Source: Lepraria neglecta
Taxonomy: Eukaryota > Ascomycota > Lecanoromycetes > Lecanorales > Stereocaulaceae
Direction of reading: 5' to 3'
DNA: 64,000 nucleotides
Assembly (NCBI GenBank): GCA_033220425.1
Contig: CM065650.1
Span: forward strand, 4,588,001 to 4,652,000
Positions 22,523 through 35,000 of the stretch are shown here, piece by piece. Both the position numbers and the translations under genes were made by a program. Position 1 is the stretch's first letter. Each line of letters begins with the position of its first letter. The notes beneath the pieces were generated by a model. The model did no database searches. It worked only from the letters and a program-made list of their open reading frames with translations, and was not told the DNA's origin.

Positions 22523-22857
22523 CTAATGATTCCGTAAACCCTGGAGAGCTGACGCGTGCAATGGAAAGAGATTCAGTGCAAATACGATCCTACGCCCCCG
22601 TCTATCGGCCAAGCGCCCAAAAGGAAGCCCAAGCAGGATACCTTGAGTTCAAGTCAGCCAGAGGCTACGGAGACAACATGCGACTGCACATGAATTCTCT
22701 CGGTTTGTCCTAGGATGACTCACCAGGCACAGTCTCGAAAAACCACAACCAGCCACTGACAAAAGCAAGTTCGGCCTGCACCTCGTCGGCCTCGCACAGC
22801 TCTTCTTCCACGTTGCCGTGGGCGTCGACGAGGCCAGGGTCATGTTTGTAGTAGTAT
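22523..22857 (-). pseudogene. MFS transporter remnant, distal part (cut by Ty3 insertion)
   Basis: Continues the reading begun at 30361-30154 across the retrotransposon. After the duplicated AGTAT it reads YYYKHDPGLVDAHGNVEEEL then CEADEVQAELAFVSGWLWFF. An 82-bp intron (22642-22723) is followed by GILLGLPFGRLADRRGRRIV, the MFS loop 2-3 signature (G-x-x-x-D-R-x-G-R-R). The frame ends at 22523, shortly before the neighbouring kinase gene, so at least nine of the expected twelve membrane segments are missing. Two lesions are therefore visible: loss of the 3' end and the Ty3 insertion. Confidence 0.8.
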
Positions 22858-23007
22858 TGCTAAGGCCATTAGCTGTATTATAGTAGTGCAGGCCTCATTA
22901 GAGCCTAAGACAGATTAGGCTTAGCTCGCTCACCGAGAGCCATTTAGAGAGCAAGTCTCGCAACTCAATCAAGCATCTTTCTACCACAATACTTTGCTAC
23001 CGCAACA
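22858..23007 (+). repeat. 5' LTR of the Ty3/gypsy element
   Basis: 150 bp, begins TG and ends CA. Identical to the 3' LTR except for one base (A against C in TTTAG[A/C]GAGC). The probable primer-binding region follows directly (TGGTAGCAACGGC, from 23010); the tRNA was not identified. Confidence 0.93.
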
Positions 23008-26000
23008 AATGGTAGCAACGGCATCTGACGAGTACTACGAGCACCACTTGAATGCCTAGTAACGTCACGATCCAACCAGCTCCTTAGAGCAACCAGCCTA
23101 CGCAAGCACCTCAACGTCCCAGGACCACTTGAGCCCACGCTTCACCAAGTCCTCCACCAAGTCCAAAAGCTTCCGCACCAACGCACTCATCTAGCCCAGT
23201 GCTAGCTACGTCAATACTACACTACAAATCGGCTCACCTCCAACGAGCCCATCATACCACTCTACACCTCACCAGCCCACACTGGCTCAGGCTCTGACTC
23301 ATACCATTCCGTCGAAGTACCTTCCTACCTCAGGGCGAATTTGGGCACCACACCTTCCTAAACAAGGCCCTTGTTACTACCGTTCAGGACCCAGGATACG
23401 CATTACCCCGACAACGCCTTTGTCAGGTCCCTTTAGGCAGTTATAGCCCACTTTTACCTTCTTTATCTCCAAATCTCCGTTGAAGTCTTTTATAACCATC
23501 AACTTGCCTGAAGAGCCTTTGACACCCATCCATGAATGCTATTAAGCCAAGCCACGACATTATCGTCCTAGCCTTCCAGCTAGACGAGTTCCTCAAGACC
23601 AAACACGCCTTTGTACGGGAAGTGGATGATGAGGTCGTCAAGTTAATCAAGCTTATTACACATCGTCGATTCCGTCCTTCTGAGCTCACACAAGCCCAAC
23701 CATTGACCAATCGAGGCCATCGGGCTAGAGCACGGTCTTCTTCAGCAGAGCCCCACGACCTAGCTCAGGTCTGGGCAGTGGACAAGCCAGCATTACGGGC
23801 TTCCATAAGGAAGCTCATCAAAGAGACGGCAGACTTCCAGCGCCAATGTAACGAGCAGCTGGAGCGATATCGTCAAGCGTCTCAGTCCAATACCCCTCCT
23901 GAAGGCCCTTCATCGACACCTCCCTTGCCGCCCTCAACACGAGATACGTCAGCGGACGAAGCTATCTACGATAGCCCTATTGGCCCCCAGCTAGCACATC
24001 AAGTACCACAACAGCCCGAGCTTCAGATCGATATGGATCCGCAGCAACTACAACAGCTCATCACTAACGCGGTCAACCAAGCACTTCCCAATGCCGTTAA
24101 TGCGGCAATACAGAATCTCAATCTACCCCAGGGTCCCCCAGGGCCTCCAGGCCCAATGGGACTGGCAGGCCCCCCTGGACCTATCGGGACTGGATCTGGC
24201 GGATCTGGCATACCGCAATTCCGTCCGAAGGACATAGGATACTTCGATCCTAATCCTGATGTGATGCCGGTGGACGTCAAGGACACCCATAATATCTATC
24301 ACAATGTCTTCAGCTTCACCAATAGGCTTCGAGTAAAGGAGACCATAATGGACCCAGCCTTGCTCCGTCAGCACCTCGACACCTGCCTACTAGGTACCGC
24401 TGACACTTGGTATACCAATGAGCTCAGCCATATCAGCCGTGTTGGCCTACAGAATGATCCAAACGGCGTCAAAGAATGGTGTGACGTGTTGGAAGAAAGA
24501 TTCCGGGATTCCCCTGGTAAGTCATTAGCCCTATTAGAATCAGTCAGGTATACCATCAAGGACGCTCGAAATCGTCGGGACCCAGCAGACTACCTGGCTA
24601 CCATTGTGCTGAACAGTAAAAATGCTGGTATCGCACCTACCGAGACATCTCAGGTCCTGTTAGCCTACGAGCATATCGACGTTCAGCTCAGACAGCACTT
24701 GCCACGACCTACAGACAAGTCGATAGTTGCCAGTCTAATGGAAGAATTACGGCATCAAAAGGACATATGGTTCGACCTCTATGCCAGCAATGCCGTTACG
24801 ACAGCATCGATCCAGCCAGTAAGGACAGACAGGAACAAGCAAGGTCAGTATACCCCTCGTCCTAATTTCAACAACTTTCGCCCTTTCGGCAATAGTCTGG
24901 GCTATGGTAGGGATCAATCCTATAATAGGCCGTATGGAGGCAGCATGAACCCTTATGGGAGCAATGTTACCAACCCATACTATGTCAATAATACGAGAGG
25001 CTTTAACAGCGGCTATCAGAGTAATAATAACACCTAACAGGGCCCGACGCTTCAGATTAATCCAGGAAGACAACCCTTACAGATTACAAGCGGAAACGCG
25101 TCAGCTGGGCCAAATCTGTTATCGAACCAGCTATCACAAAACGCCGTCGCAAACGCCCAAAACCATGGTAACAGCAAGAACCCTTTCCGGCCCAATGGGT
25201 TCCAACGCCGTCTATTCCAGCTACGTGCCTACCAGTACGATGTCGACAATACGGGAGAACAAAATATCCTTGCCGACGATCAGGCGGAATACGACGCCTA
25301 TGAGGACGCATTCTATCAAGGCGTTAACTGGGCAGAGTCGGGCTACGACGCTGCCTACGATAAGAATATTACACCTAATAAGGACCTTGATGAGCCTTCC
25401 GAGGACACTGTCGAGTCATACTTTGTTGAGACTCCTCTACCGAAGCCTTCAAATCCTAAGTGCCGAAAATGCAATACATCCTTCCAGTCCAACAATATCC
25501 TATATAATCACCTCCGATCAGGCTACTATAAGTCCTCCCCGCCGAAGTCGTCGGTGGGCTCCGAGGTCAATGAGTCACTGGATACAATAGAGGCTATCGC
25601 GGGCTCCCAACCTGAACTGGTGAAGTCGGAGCCCTCGATGGTCTACTCAGACGCCACAGACGTCACAGTCGATGGATATGGCTTTCGAGGCTATCGCTAC
25701 GTCATAGTAGCCGCGTCGTTGTCAGCCAATAGCCCATCGCAGGATCTGTGTGCTGACACAGGCTGTACGATGAGTCTGATTAACCGCAATTTCCTCCAGA
25801 AGCATATGCCAAAGGCCGCTATTACCAAGATGCCTATAGCTATTGAAGTCAAAGGCATCGGAGAGAGGAAGTATGACGCAAGCGAATATATTAAGACGCA
25901 AATCTTCTTCCCTGGCGAATCCCGGACGGCAGTTATTGAGCGAGAATTTCACATCGTTGACAATCTTACAGCTAAGGCCCTGATAGGCGTCGATATTCTG

Positions 26001-29000
26001 AAACCGGAGAAGATGACTATTGATATGGATAAGGATATCATGAAAATCGGCTCATGTCAGGGTATAGAGATCCCTATCTCAATCACTAAACGCCAAGGCA
26101 ACGAGATCAGTAAGAGGATCTTTACGAAAAGGAACACTATCGTGCGGTCACACTCAAGCATGCCTATATCGATCTCAGGACCGCGTCGTCGCAGGCTTAT
26201 GCTACCAGCTGACAGAGACTTCATGTTTGAGCCAACAGCCCTAGACATATCGTTGTCAGTCTATGCCTACATCATTGATTATACCGTCTCGGAAGTCTTC
26301 GTCCGTAACGATACCGACCAAGACATTGTCCTGCCCAAATACCTTAATATTGGCAACGTCTCCGAGTATGATGCTGCTGGATGCTTTGCAATCAACCCAG
26401 ATACCTATGATTTGGCCGCTAGGGGCCCCAAGAGGTCTCAGGGTTAGATTAAGACCGCAACAAGGACCTTGATGGCTACAGCAGCGGCCTTCTCGGCCAT
26501 CACAGCCCCAGAGCAGTCTGAGACAATCCATCATACTGGCGTCACCATACACGGTACCCAGGAGTCCACAATAGCCTCCATCGCGGCTATTGTTGACGAG
26601 TTCCCAAATCTCTGGAGGGATACGGGAAACGTCCGCAATGTGCCTGAATCAGAGTATATGGATATCCCTCTGATCGATAATTGGCGTAAGGTGTATAAGC
26701 CTGGCTAAGCCAAGGTATACCCCGTCGGAAGAGCTGATAAAGACGTCATCGATACAGCCTTCGACAAACTTTATAAGCAGGGTAGGATGGAATGGACTAC
26801 GACGGCGACACCCTTCTTATTCCCATGCTTCGTTGTATAGAAGGAGGGCAAGGGACGAGTAGTAGTGGACATCAGAGCCCTCAATCAAATAACCATGCCT
26901 GATGCCTATCCAGTCCTATTGCAGTCTGAGATATTGGTATTACTACGGAATGCCACCCATATTTCGACCGTCGATGCGGCGTCCTTCTTTTACCAGTGGT
27001 GGGTAAATCGCTACCACCGCTATCGACTTACCGTTGCCTCCTACAGAGGCCAAGAGACCTTTTTGGTGCCTGTTATGGGCTACCGTAACTCACCCGCCTA
27101 TGTGCAAAGGATGATTGATAGGATCCTACGATCCTTCAGATAGTTTTGTCGGGCCTACGTCGACGATATCGTGATCTTCTCTACATCCCTCGAAGAACAC
27201 CAAAGTTATCTACGTCAGGTCTTTGCAGCCCTAGATAAGATGAATATCCATTTGTCGCCACGTAAATCATTTCTGGCATACCCATCAGTCCGCCTACTAG
27301 GCTAAAGAGTTAACGCGTTGGGCCTTGCTACAGCCGATGAGAAGCTGGCAGCTATCTCGGCTCTACGTTTCCCTAAGACATTGTCACAGCTCGAGAGATA
27401 TCTGGGTATGACAGGCTACTTGCGCCAGTATATCCCACATTATGCTGCCGTCGTCAAACCCCTACAGGAGCGCAAAACCTATCTGTCGAAGAGCATCAAG
27501 GGTGTTGGGGGCAACGCTAGGAAAAAAGCGGCTGGCAGAGCCCTGCTCACGGTCCCTACACCAGGGGAGCTCAACGCCTTCCATCAACTCCAGAAGCTAT
27601 TTGCGTCACCTACTCTACTGTATCATTTCGATGAGAAGCGGCAGCTATTTATCGACCTTGATGCTAGTAAGGAGTTCGGATTCGGCGCGCATATCTATTA
27701 CTGTATGGCAGACAGTCTACAAAAGCCTTCACAGGCGCTAGATATACTACCTACCAAAGGCTTCAAGAAGCCTAATGCACTATCGAAGCCTTCCGCAACC
27801 TACGATGAGCTGAATCCCTCCACGATCAACGTCGTCGATGACCCACCTAAGCAGAAGTCCCAACAGCCTATCTTGTTCCTGAGTCGTCTGCTCACAGATG
27901 CGGAGACACGATACTGGCCAACAGAAATGGAGATAGCTGGCATCGTATGGGTAGTTAAAAAAGTAAGGCATATGGTGGAGGCAGCCCAAAAGGCTACGAT
28001 TATTTATACAGACCACTCCGCAGCTGTATCTATTGTACGCCAAACAAGCCTGACTACTATATCTGTTGAGAAACTTAACCTACGACTGATCCGAGCGTCT
28101 GAATACCTCCAACGATTTCGACTCGACGTACGCTACAAACCCGGAAAAGCTAATATCATCCCAGACGCGTTGTCTCGGCTCGCGAGCCGCGAATACGTCC
28201 CGACTGATACTGTCGAATCTAGCCTAGATGCGTTGACAGTCAAGGTCTTTCCAGTCAGCCTAGTGGAGATGAGCGACGACTTCCGTCAACGCCTCATCAA
28301 GGGCCTTATTGAGCCCCGATGGGCCCGAATAATGACTATGGTTGAGGACAATGAGGCTTTAGGCAGCAACGCGGCCAAGTTGCCATATTGCGTTGTCAAT
28401 AAACTACTCTATTTCGACGACGATGAGAAGGGTCTGAGACTATGCATCCCGTCAGTCCTGGAGCAAGAGATCTTTCAACTTGCGCATGATGAGATGGGCC
28501 ATCCTGGGTATGCCAGAACTCATGAACGCTTGACACAGGGCGTCTATATCTACAATATGGCAACAAAGCTACACGAATTCATCCGTCACTGCCCTCACTG
28601 TCAACTCAACCAAATACCTCGGCACAGACCTTATGGCTCATTACAGCCGATCCTGACGCCTGCTCGGCCATTTCATACCCTCACAATTGACTTTATCTTA
28701 GCCCTGCCAGAGTCAGTCCCAGACCACTACGAGAGTATTATGTCGGTGACCGATAAGTTCTCGAAGGCAGTAACTTTTATCCCAGGAATGAATACATGGT
28801 CTGGCAAGGACTGGGCCATAAGACTAATAGACCGCCTGGCCCAACTGAATTGGGGTGTGCCTAGATCCATTGTATCTGACCGAGACAGGAAATTCATCGG
28901 CCAAATCTGGAAGCAAGTCTTCACGGCATTGAAGGTCAGCCTATTGTATTCAACAGCATATCATCCCCAATCCGATGGGATGTCTGAGAGGTCCAATCAA

Positions 29001-30003
29001 ACTGCTGAGATAGCGTTACGCTACTATATTGCAACCTTGAAGGATCCTCGTCAGTGGCCAACAGTCCTCAGTAGGATGTCGGCCGCGTTGAATAATTCTA
29101 CGAATTACTCGTCGACCAACAAGACGCCTACGCAAGTCATGTTTGGCTTCAGGACTCGGGAGGCGTTAGATCTACTACGCCTCAACGACCCTGATGAGCC
29201 TACAGAGGACTTCGGACTACTTCATACTGATCTGAAAGCTGACAGCGTTAAAGCCTCTCGCAAAACCATTCCAGTATACCCTGTTACCCCATATTCTGAT
29301 GCCGTCGGCATGGATGAGTATCGTCCATCCCACATTGACGCCAAAGACGCTATCGCCTTCGCGGCTATGCGCATGAAGGACTACTACGATGCGCAGCACA
29401 AGCCGATGTACTTCGACGTTGGAGACATGGTACATATCCGTCTCCATAAGGGGTATAAGATGCCTGGCGTCCAGTCGAAGAAGACAGGACCACAACTCGT
29501 TGGGCCCTTTAAGGTCACAAAGCGTGTCGGCCGCCTCGCCTACCAACTCGCTCTCCCAGACGCAATACGCATACACAATGTACTGTCGATAGCTCACCTT
29601 GAGCCCGCTACACACCCATCCGATGACCCCTATCGACGCCGTCGCCCCGCAATACCTATTGTGGTCGAAAACCAAGATGAGCCGGAGTTTGAGATCGAGA
29701 GACTAATCAACAAGAGGAGGATACGTCGCGGCCGAGGGTGGTCTACATAATACCTTGTCAGATGGAAAGACAGTGGGCCTGAAGAGGATATGTGGCTACT
29801 CGATCGTGAGCTATTGCGAAATGCTGCAGAGCTCGTCAAGGACTACGAAGAGATGTATGGGACGCAATCGGCGCTGTTGGGGTAGGGATCAAGGACCTTG
29901 TTACGTCAGTGGCTGACAGACGCCTGCGTTGAGGCAGCACTACTACTGCATTGAGGCTATCGGGCGCAATCGGGTCGATTGCATTTTTTCGTTTTCTGGC
30001 ATT

Positions 30004-30153
30004 TGCTAAGGCCATTAGCTGTATTATAGTAGTGCAGGCCTCATTAGAGCCTAAGACAGATTAGGCTTAGCTCGCTCACCGAGAGCCATTTAGCGAGCAA
30101 GTCTCGCAACTCAATCAAGCATCTTTCTACCACAATACTTTGCTACCGCAACA
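30004..30153 (+). repeat. 3' LTR of the Ty3/gypsy element
   Basis: 150 bp, TG...CA, followed by the second copy of the AGTAT target duplication at 30154-30158. It differs from the 5' LTR at a single position. Confidence 0.93.
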
Positions 30154-30361
30154 AGTATGCGCGGCAGATGGAAAGCTCTTCCATCCGCACGAACATGGGC
30201 ACCATACCAACCATGACAACAGATATGAGGACATAGAGCACGACGGTAAACGAAATGATTTTGCGGGCCTGGATTTCTACTGTTTTGTCCCGAGGCAGCG
30301 ATGCTGGCGGGCTCCCTGGCTCGGCCCCGGCCTCAGCCTCAGCATCGGACATAGAGGACAT
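30154..30361 (-). pseudogene. MFS transporter remnant, proximal part
   Basis: Start codon at 30361: MSSMSDAEAEAGAEPGSPPA then SLPRDKTVEIQARKIISFTV, followed by a first membrane segment FTVVLYVLISVVMVGMVPMF and the motif EELSICRAYY, where the retrotransposon entered. An in-frame stop lies upstream of the Met. With the part at 22857-22523 it forms the first roughly 130 residues of a proton-coupled/MFS-type transporter. The arrangement (TM1, charged loop with YYYKHDP, TM2, loop 2-3 GRLADRRGRR) is normal for the family. Confidence 0.8.
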
Positions 30362-30529
30362 AGAGGACAGCTTATCGATGCTGCGTTACTCGAACCCAGG
30401 ATTCGACGCAAAGGCAGACACGTAAATAAGATTATCCAACACGCATTTATGTCTATATTTTTATACAGTTCTTTTTAATACTTACGATACCTAGGAACAC
30501 CCGTTAACCTTCTACCGATCCTGATAATA

Positions 30530-30830
30530 TCGAACTACCGAAAGCAGAGCGTATAGACCTCGCCTATACTACCTGGAAGGATATAGATAGTATTATCTCA
30601 GGGAGAAAAATTACTAAACGTTATAGGATTCCTAAATCTATACTATACGATTATATTAATAGAGGAGACTCAGCTCAGTAGTATAATAAGCGGCGCTAAA
30701 GACTTTATCCTAAGGAAGAAATAGAGCTAGAATTATATATTTAATGCCTGTAAGCTTAGGGGTAGCTATTACGTATTAAGCACTTTTATTAAATAGTAAT
30801 AGAATTACTTAAGGCTAACCAACACAATCT
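30530..30830 (+). mobile_element. pogo/Fot1-like transposase scrap (psq-type HTH)
   Basis: A+T-rich stretch in which one frame reads LAYTTWKDIDSIISGRKITK then RYRIPKSILYDYINRGDSAQ. Continuing past several TAG/TAA codons come RLYPKEEIELELYI and IVIELLKANQ. This matches the N-terminal psq helix-turn-helix plus the start of the CENP-B-like domain of fungal pogo/Fot1 transposases (I-x-x-G-x-x-I...YGIPRSTL-type motif, then LSPEEE). Only about 100 residues survive and no terminal repeats were found. The A+T bias and the many TAG/TAA codons fit RIP. Confidence 0.6.
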
Positions 30831-30850
30831 AGGATGCTGGGTCAAAAGAA

Positions 30851-31602
30851 GTGGAAACTGTGCTGACCGATTACTTCTGGACATCTGTTAATTGGGGAAA
30901 ATCGAAGACATTAGAGCTTTCATCCGCCAAAGCAGCAACCTATCTGATAAAAAATTCCAGTAACTGGTTCGAACAGGTCTGCGGACTCACCAAGACAAGG
31001 CTATGGTTTGAGAAATGGATAGGTCGAGGTTGCAAGATCTACCTTCTCGTCCGGGCTTCGAACAATCTTTGATGGCCGTATCAAAATCGACCACAGTACG
31101 ACGACCAGTACAGGTGGCCACGCACAGCTACCCGCCGACGTACTGGCTGGGCTACCACCAATGGGGCTCAACGTTGGTGGCGGAGGAAAAAGTCTCAAAA
31201 GACCAAGGCGTTAGTAGTGAGTTCTCAGCGGCCGGTGAACGCATATGGGCGTTGCAGTATCGGCAGATCAAGTTCAAGTGGTATTCGAGTAGGAAGTTGG
31301 AAAATGCGGCTTTGGAGCCCGGGGTTAGGTGGTTGACTTTTGACAGCGGAGGCGACAAGGCTTATGGGGAAGGGATTGAGGCAGGGACTGGGGCAGGGGT
31401 TGGGGCAGAGTTTGGTGGAGTGGAGATCGAGTTTGTGATTGAGGCGGTCATGGATGATGATCTCGAATTGGGGGATCAATTCGACGTGCAGGGTACTGAT
31501 GGAGAAGTGTTTTTGGTTCCTAAGCAGCCCGAAAGGAATATGCCGGAGATATTTCGCGGTCCTAAGTTGGGTATCCTGGAGGATTCAGACAATGATGAAT
31601 GA
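30851..31602 (+). pseudogene. unrecognised fungal accessory protein, probably decayed
   Basis: Two overlapping open frames look protein-like. The first (30851-31072) reads DYFWTSVNWGKSKTLELSSA then a W/C-rich stretch and GRGCKIYLLV. A third frame then continues as RTIFDGRIKIDHSTTTS and ends soon after. The third piece (31015-31602) reads GERIWALQYRQIKFKWYSSR with an acidic Gly-rich tail ending LEDSDNDE. The order (V-Y-L-V-like strand, Ser/Thr-Gly-rich linker, then A-x-Q-Y-R-x-I-x-F/Y-x-W) resembles a large family of fungal hypothetical proteins with no known role. The frame changes suggest a pseudogene; an intron could explain one of them. If intact, the best coding part is 31015-31602 (195 aa). 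Confidence 0.4.
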
Positions 31603-32007
31603 TTGAAAAGATGAAGATCAGGCAGATGGGCGGCAATTGTGACATTGATCTTGAGGAAGTCGCGACACTTTGCCTTTGGGCTGACAAATTCAAAGTCAGC
31701 AGGAGCGACGGATGACTAAAATCGTTGGGTGCGATCTTTAAGTGTGGAATGTCCAAGTCGCCAAGGAGACGGAGAGTGTAAAGGTCTTTGAAGGCATTTT
31801 TCAAAAGGTCTTTATGTCTTTTGCAAGAATGATGTCATGTGCGCTGCATAATATGCCGGATGTATATAACAGCTGCAAGGGAGCAGAAGGACTGAACATC
31901 TTGTGATCATGAAAAGGTTCTCCCGCTATTTGCCCTGTGAAAGCGTCGTAGTATACAGAACCGAACTTGCTATCAAAACCCAAACTCCCAACTCCTATGA
32001 TCACAAA
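31603..32007. other. intergenic, shared 3' flank
   Basis: Lies between the 3' ends of the preceding decayed gene and the convergent GT90 gene. No gene, repeat or RNA was recognised. Confidence 0.45.
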
Positions 32008-35000
32008 TCATCCCATAAATCCGATTTCATCCCTCTTGTCATCGGTTAATCTTCCCCACTCCAGCAATAATCTAAACATGTAAATCTCCATATCCTCCTT
32101 CCTAAGCACCTTCTCAGCCCACAACCTCCCAGCTTCTGCAATCTCCTCACCCGCCGCCAAATGCTCCTTCATAATACCCTCTATCGTACCTGCCGGCGTA
32201 GCTGCTCCCATGAAGTAAGATAACGTGCTGAATAATCCATGCAATCTCACATCAACGGGCACAAAATGCTGCCATGCTGTAAGTCGGCCGTCCCACCACG
32301 CTCTAAAGATACCGCTGCGGAAAGGTAGACTTCTCGACTGGAGAAAAGCCAGGAAGCGGCCGCTGTAGCCGGCACCGTCTACGTCGAGAAGAAAGCGATA
32401 ACGCCAATGGTCTTGGAAGTCTGTTTGGGGGGCGAACCCGAACTCGGCGTCTTGAGCTGCGCCGTCATTGTCCCAAGCTCGGGCTATACCGTTGACGATT
32501 GAAATATTGAGGGAGAGGTTGAGGGCAGATATCGGATCGGAAGGAAGGTTTTGGTAGGCGTATTTTCCTGGAAGGGAGGGGTGGGGAAGAAGGATTAGAA
32601 GAGCGGGGGAGCGAGAGTCGATGGTGAGGTTGTTGGCTAGATGGACGGCGCGTTGACGGCTCATGCCTTTCCAGCTGCCACGACGGGAGACTCCTTCAGA
32701 GGTGGCACCCCGCCAGAAAAGAGTGTTTTCTTTCTCGGCGAAGGGAGGATCTGGATGGTTGTTCGAGGTGTTGGCGTCGTATTTCACTTTGTCTATGTAG
32801 TTCCAGGGGGAAGGGTAGAGGATATCAGCGTAGCCTTCGACTTTGCTTTGGGAGAATATCGGGAGGAGCTCGTGAGAGGGCTTGAAGGCCGCAGGGCTGA
32901 GGTAGAAGCCGTGGAGATTACGAAGGTCCGGTTGGTGGCAGGGTGAGCCGGATAGCGTCCAGTTGCTTAGGAAGACACCATTGGAATGTGGAGCTGCGCA
33001 TGACGTGCAGAGCCTGCTAGCATCCCATGCATGGACTCGCTGGGCGTAGGAGGTCGGTGGACAGGCAATGGAGCCGATGGAGAATGAATTGGTGCGGGAA
33101 TGATCCTTGAAAAATGTTGTAGGCTCGACATCCTCTGGTTTGAGCCAAGTCTTCGCTCGATCTTTGCCCCAATTGTGGCTCACGCTGCTCTTGATGTGGT
33201 TTCCCGAGCCAGCATCTCGGAGTTCTTGAAGTCTTCGGTATGGAACGGCCACGCGTGGCTCATCGTTCAAATTGAATGCAAGGTCCATGTCTGGTAAATA
33301 CTGCGTAAAATTCTTAATTAGATCCAAAACTCCGTCAAGCATCCATCGATGAGTAGGCAGGAAATTAGGGCCCAGCGTTGCACTCCCGTTCCTTACGACT
33401 AGCTCTGAAACTTCATTGAAAGGATCGGAGACGACTTGTCGGCTCAGAAGACGTATCTGAGCGGGCGAAAGGCCCCAAAAAGGTCTCAAGTCTTCGATAA
33501 TAGTGTCATAGTCGTCCATCACAACTGACAATCTCGACTTGGCATAATTGTACCATGCATCGAATCCAGGGGGCGGGTTGCGCTGGTAACGCCGACGGTA
33601 CTCCTCCACACCTTCGGTAAGTGTCTGGCTTTTCGAAGCTTGCTCAAGCCAAGCGTTGGATTGCACCGAAGCATTCTTCGCAAGCAAATCGATGGGATGG
33701 GAGTTGAGCACTTTTGTTGTTTGAGAGGTCTGAGACCAGCCAAGGAAAATGACCAGTAGCACTAACGTTGCGTACACGTAAGAGGGGGCACGCGAGGCTG
33801 GACGCTGTGATGATCCGACTCCTAAGTTTGCTTGAACCCGCATGTAAAACACGGCACCTATGAAGAGGAAGCCGAGGTAGATGGCCATTGGTATTTGAGC
33901 AGGGGGAAGTAAGACTTCCCGATCCGCCCAGGATAAAGCTAGACCACTGGAGTATGTGCAGATGCACAGTACGAAGAGTGCCAAGTGTAACAACCCATGG
34001 CGTGCTGAAATGTGAAGCGCAGCGATCACTACTGCTGTGAAGACAATCGAGTACCAAGCTACGGTGCTGGCATACGACCAACCAGGATCAAAGAGCTCAC
34101 TCCAATAGACTGTATTAGTGATGACCGCAAGGATCCCGCCAATGGATGAGATGATTGAGGAAAGCAGGAAAAGGGAGCCAAGAACGGCCGGCGAGAACGC
34201 CATGGCCGATGATGGATCCATAGTAGGTGTCAGTACAAGACTTTCAATACTGATAAGGATGCAGAAGTCAAGAAAAGCACCAAGTATCTGTAGCATCGGT
34301 ATTGTCATGCGCGCGTTGGAGGAAAGTGGGCAGATATAAGTAGATCTTGGACTGTCCATGGCCAATGATTGGAAAGTGTTGGAGATGCTAAGAAAGGCAG
34401 CTGGCAACATGTAATTAACACCACCATAGATAGCCGTTGGTTGGAAGCTGGGTTCGGAACCATGGGCCATCTTTCCCCGTCGACGGTAGGTGTACCAGTA
34501 ATCGAAGATAGCCAAAAGTAACGGCACAAAGCCCTATGGATAGTTTCAGCAGGTACTACGGGACTGTTAGAAGTTGAAAGCCCTACCTCGGCACTCAAGA
34601 TAGTACATTGTCTGTTATTGAGTATCAAGTGAAGAAACCCGACCCGCAAGGAGATCGCCATAGCTACAGAGAATATAAGTAGCCGCCTCAGGCGAGGCGG
34701 CAGAGAACGAGCAGAGCTCCATTGCTCCGGTGACGAATAACTCGAATCTTTGAGTGCGTTGAATGGACGTCTATCTTGCAGTGGGAGAACTGAACCTTGA
34801 ACGGAATCAGATGAAGAAAGGAGCTGGAGTATCAAATTGCGGAAAAAGACGAGGCTAAGTCCAGAAATGAAGAGAATAAAAATCGATGACTGGTTTGGGC
34901 GCCCTGAACACAATTAGCTAAGCTAGTAAATCCCAAGAAAGCTTTTACCTATGATCGAGGAACTCTCATAAGATATAGATGTGAAAGATGTGGCAAGGAG

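Larger units (their letters stand above)
22858..30153 (+). mobile_element. Ty3/gypsy LTR retrotransposon (chromovirus type), 7296 bp, broken
   Basis: Bounded by 150-bp LTRs (TGCTAAGG...GCAACA) and a 5-bp target duplication AGTAT (22853-22857 and 30154-30158). Parts in order: gag-like region from 23532 with a stretch of seven Gly-X-Y triplets near 24130-24190 and a CxxC...H-type finger near 25460; aspartic protease (DLCADTGCTMSLI) near 25750; reverse transcriptase near 26850-27300; RNase H (IIYTDHSAAVSIV) near 28000; integrase from about 28440 (H...H...CPHC zinc finger, then TIDFILALP); C-terminal chromodomain-like segment (YLVRWKDSGPEEDMW) to about 29885. Order RT-RH-IN makes it Ty3/gypsy. 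The polyprotein is broken in about half a dozen places, yet the LTRs differ at one base in 150, suggesting recent insertion. Confidence 0.92.

Noticed and set aside
23441-23710. Minus-strand frame within the Ty3 element
   Set aside because: Antisense shadow of the gag-like region with no independent motif.
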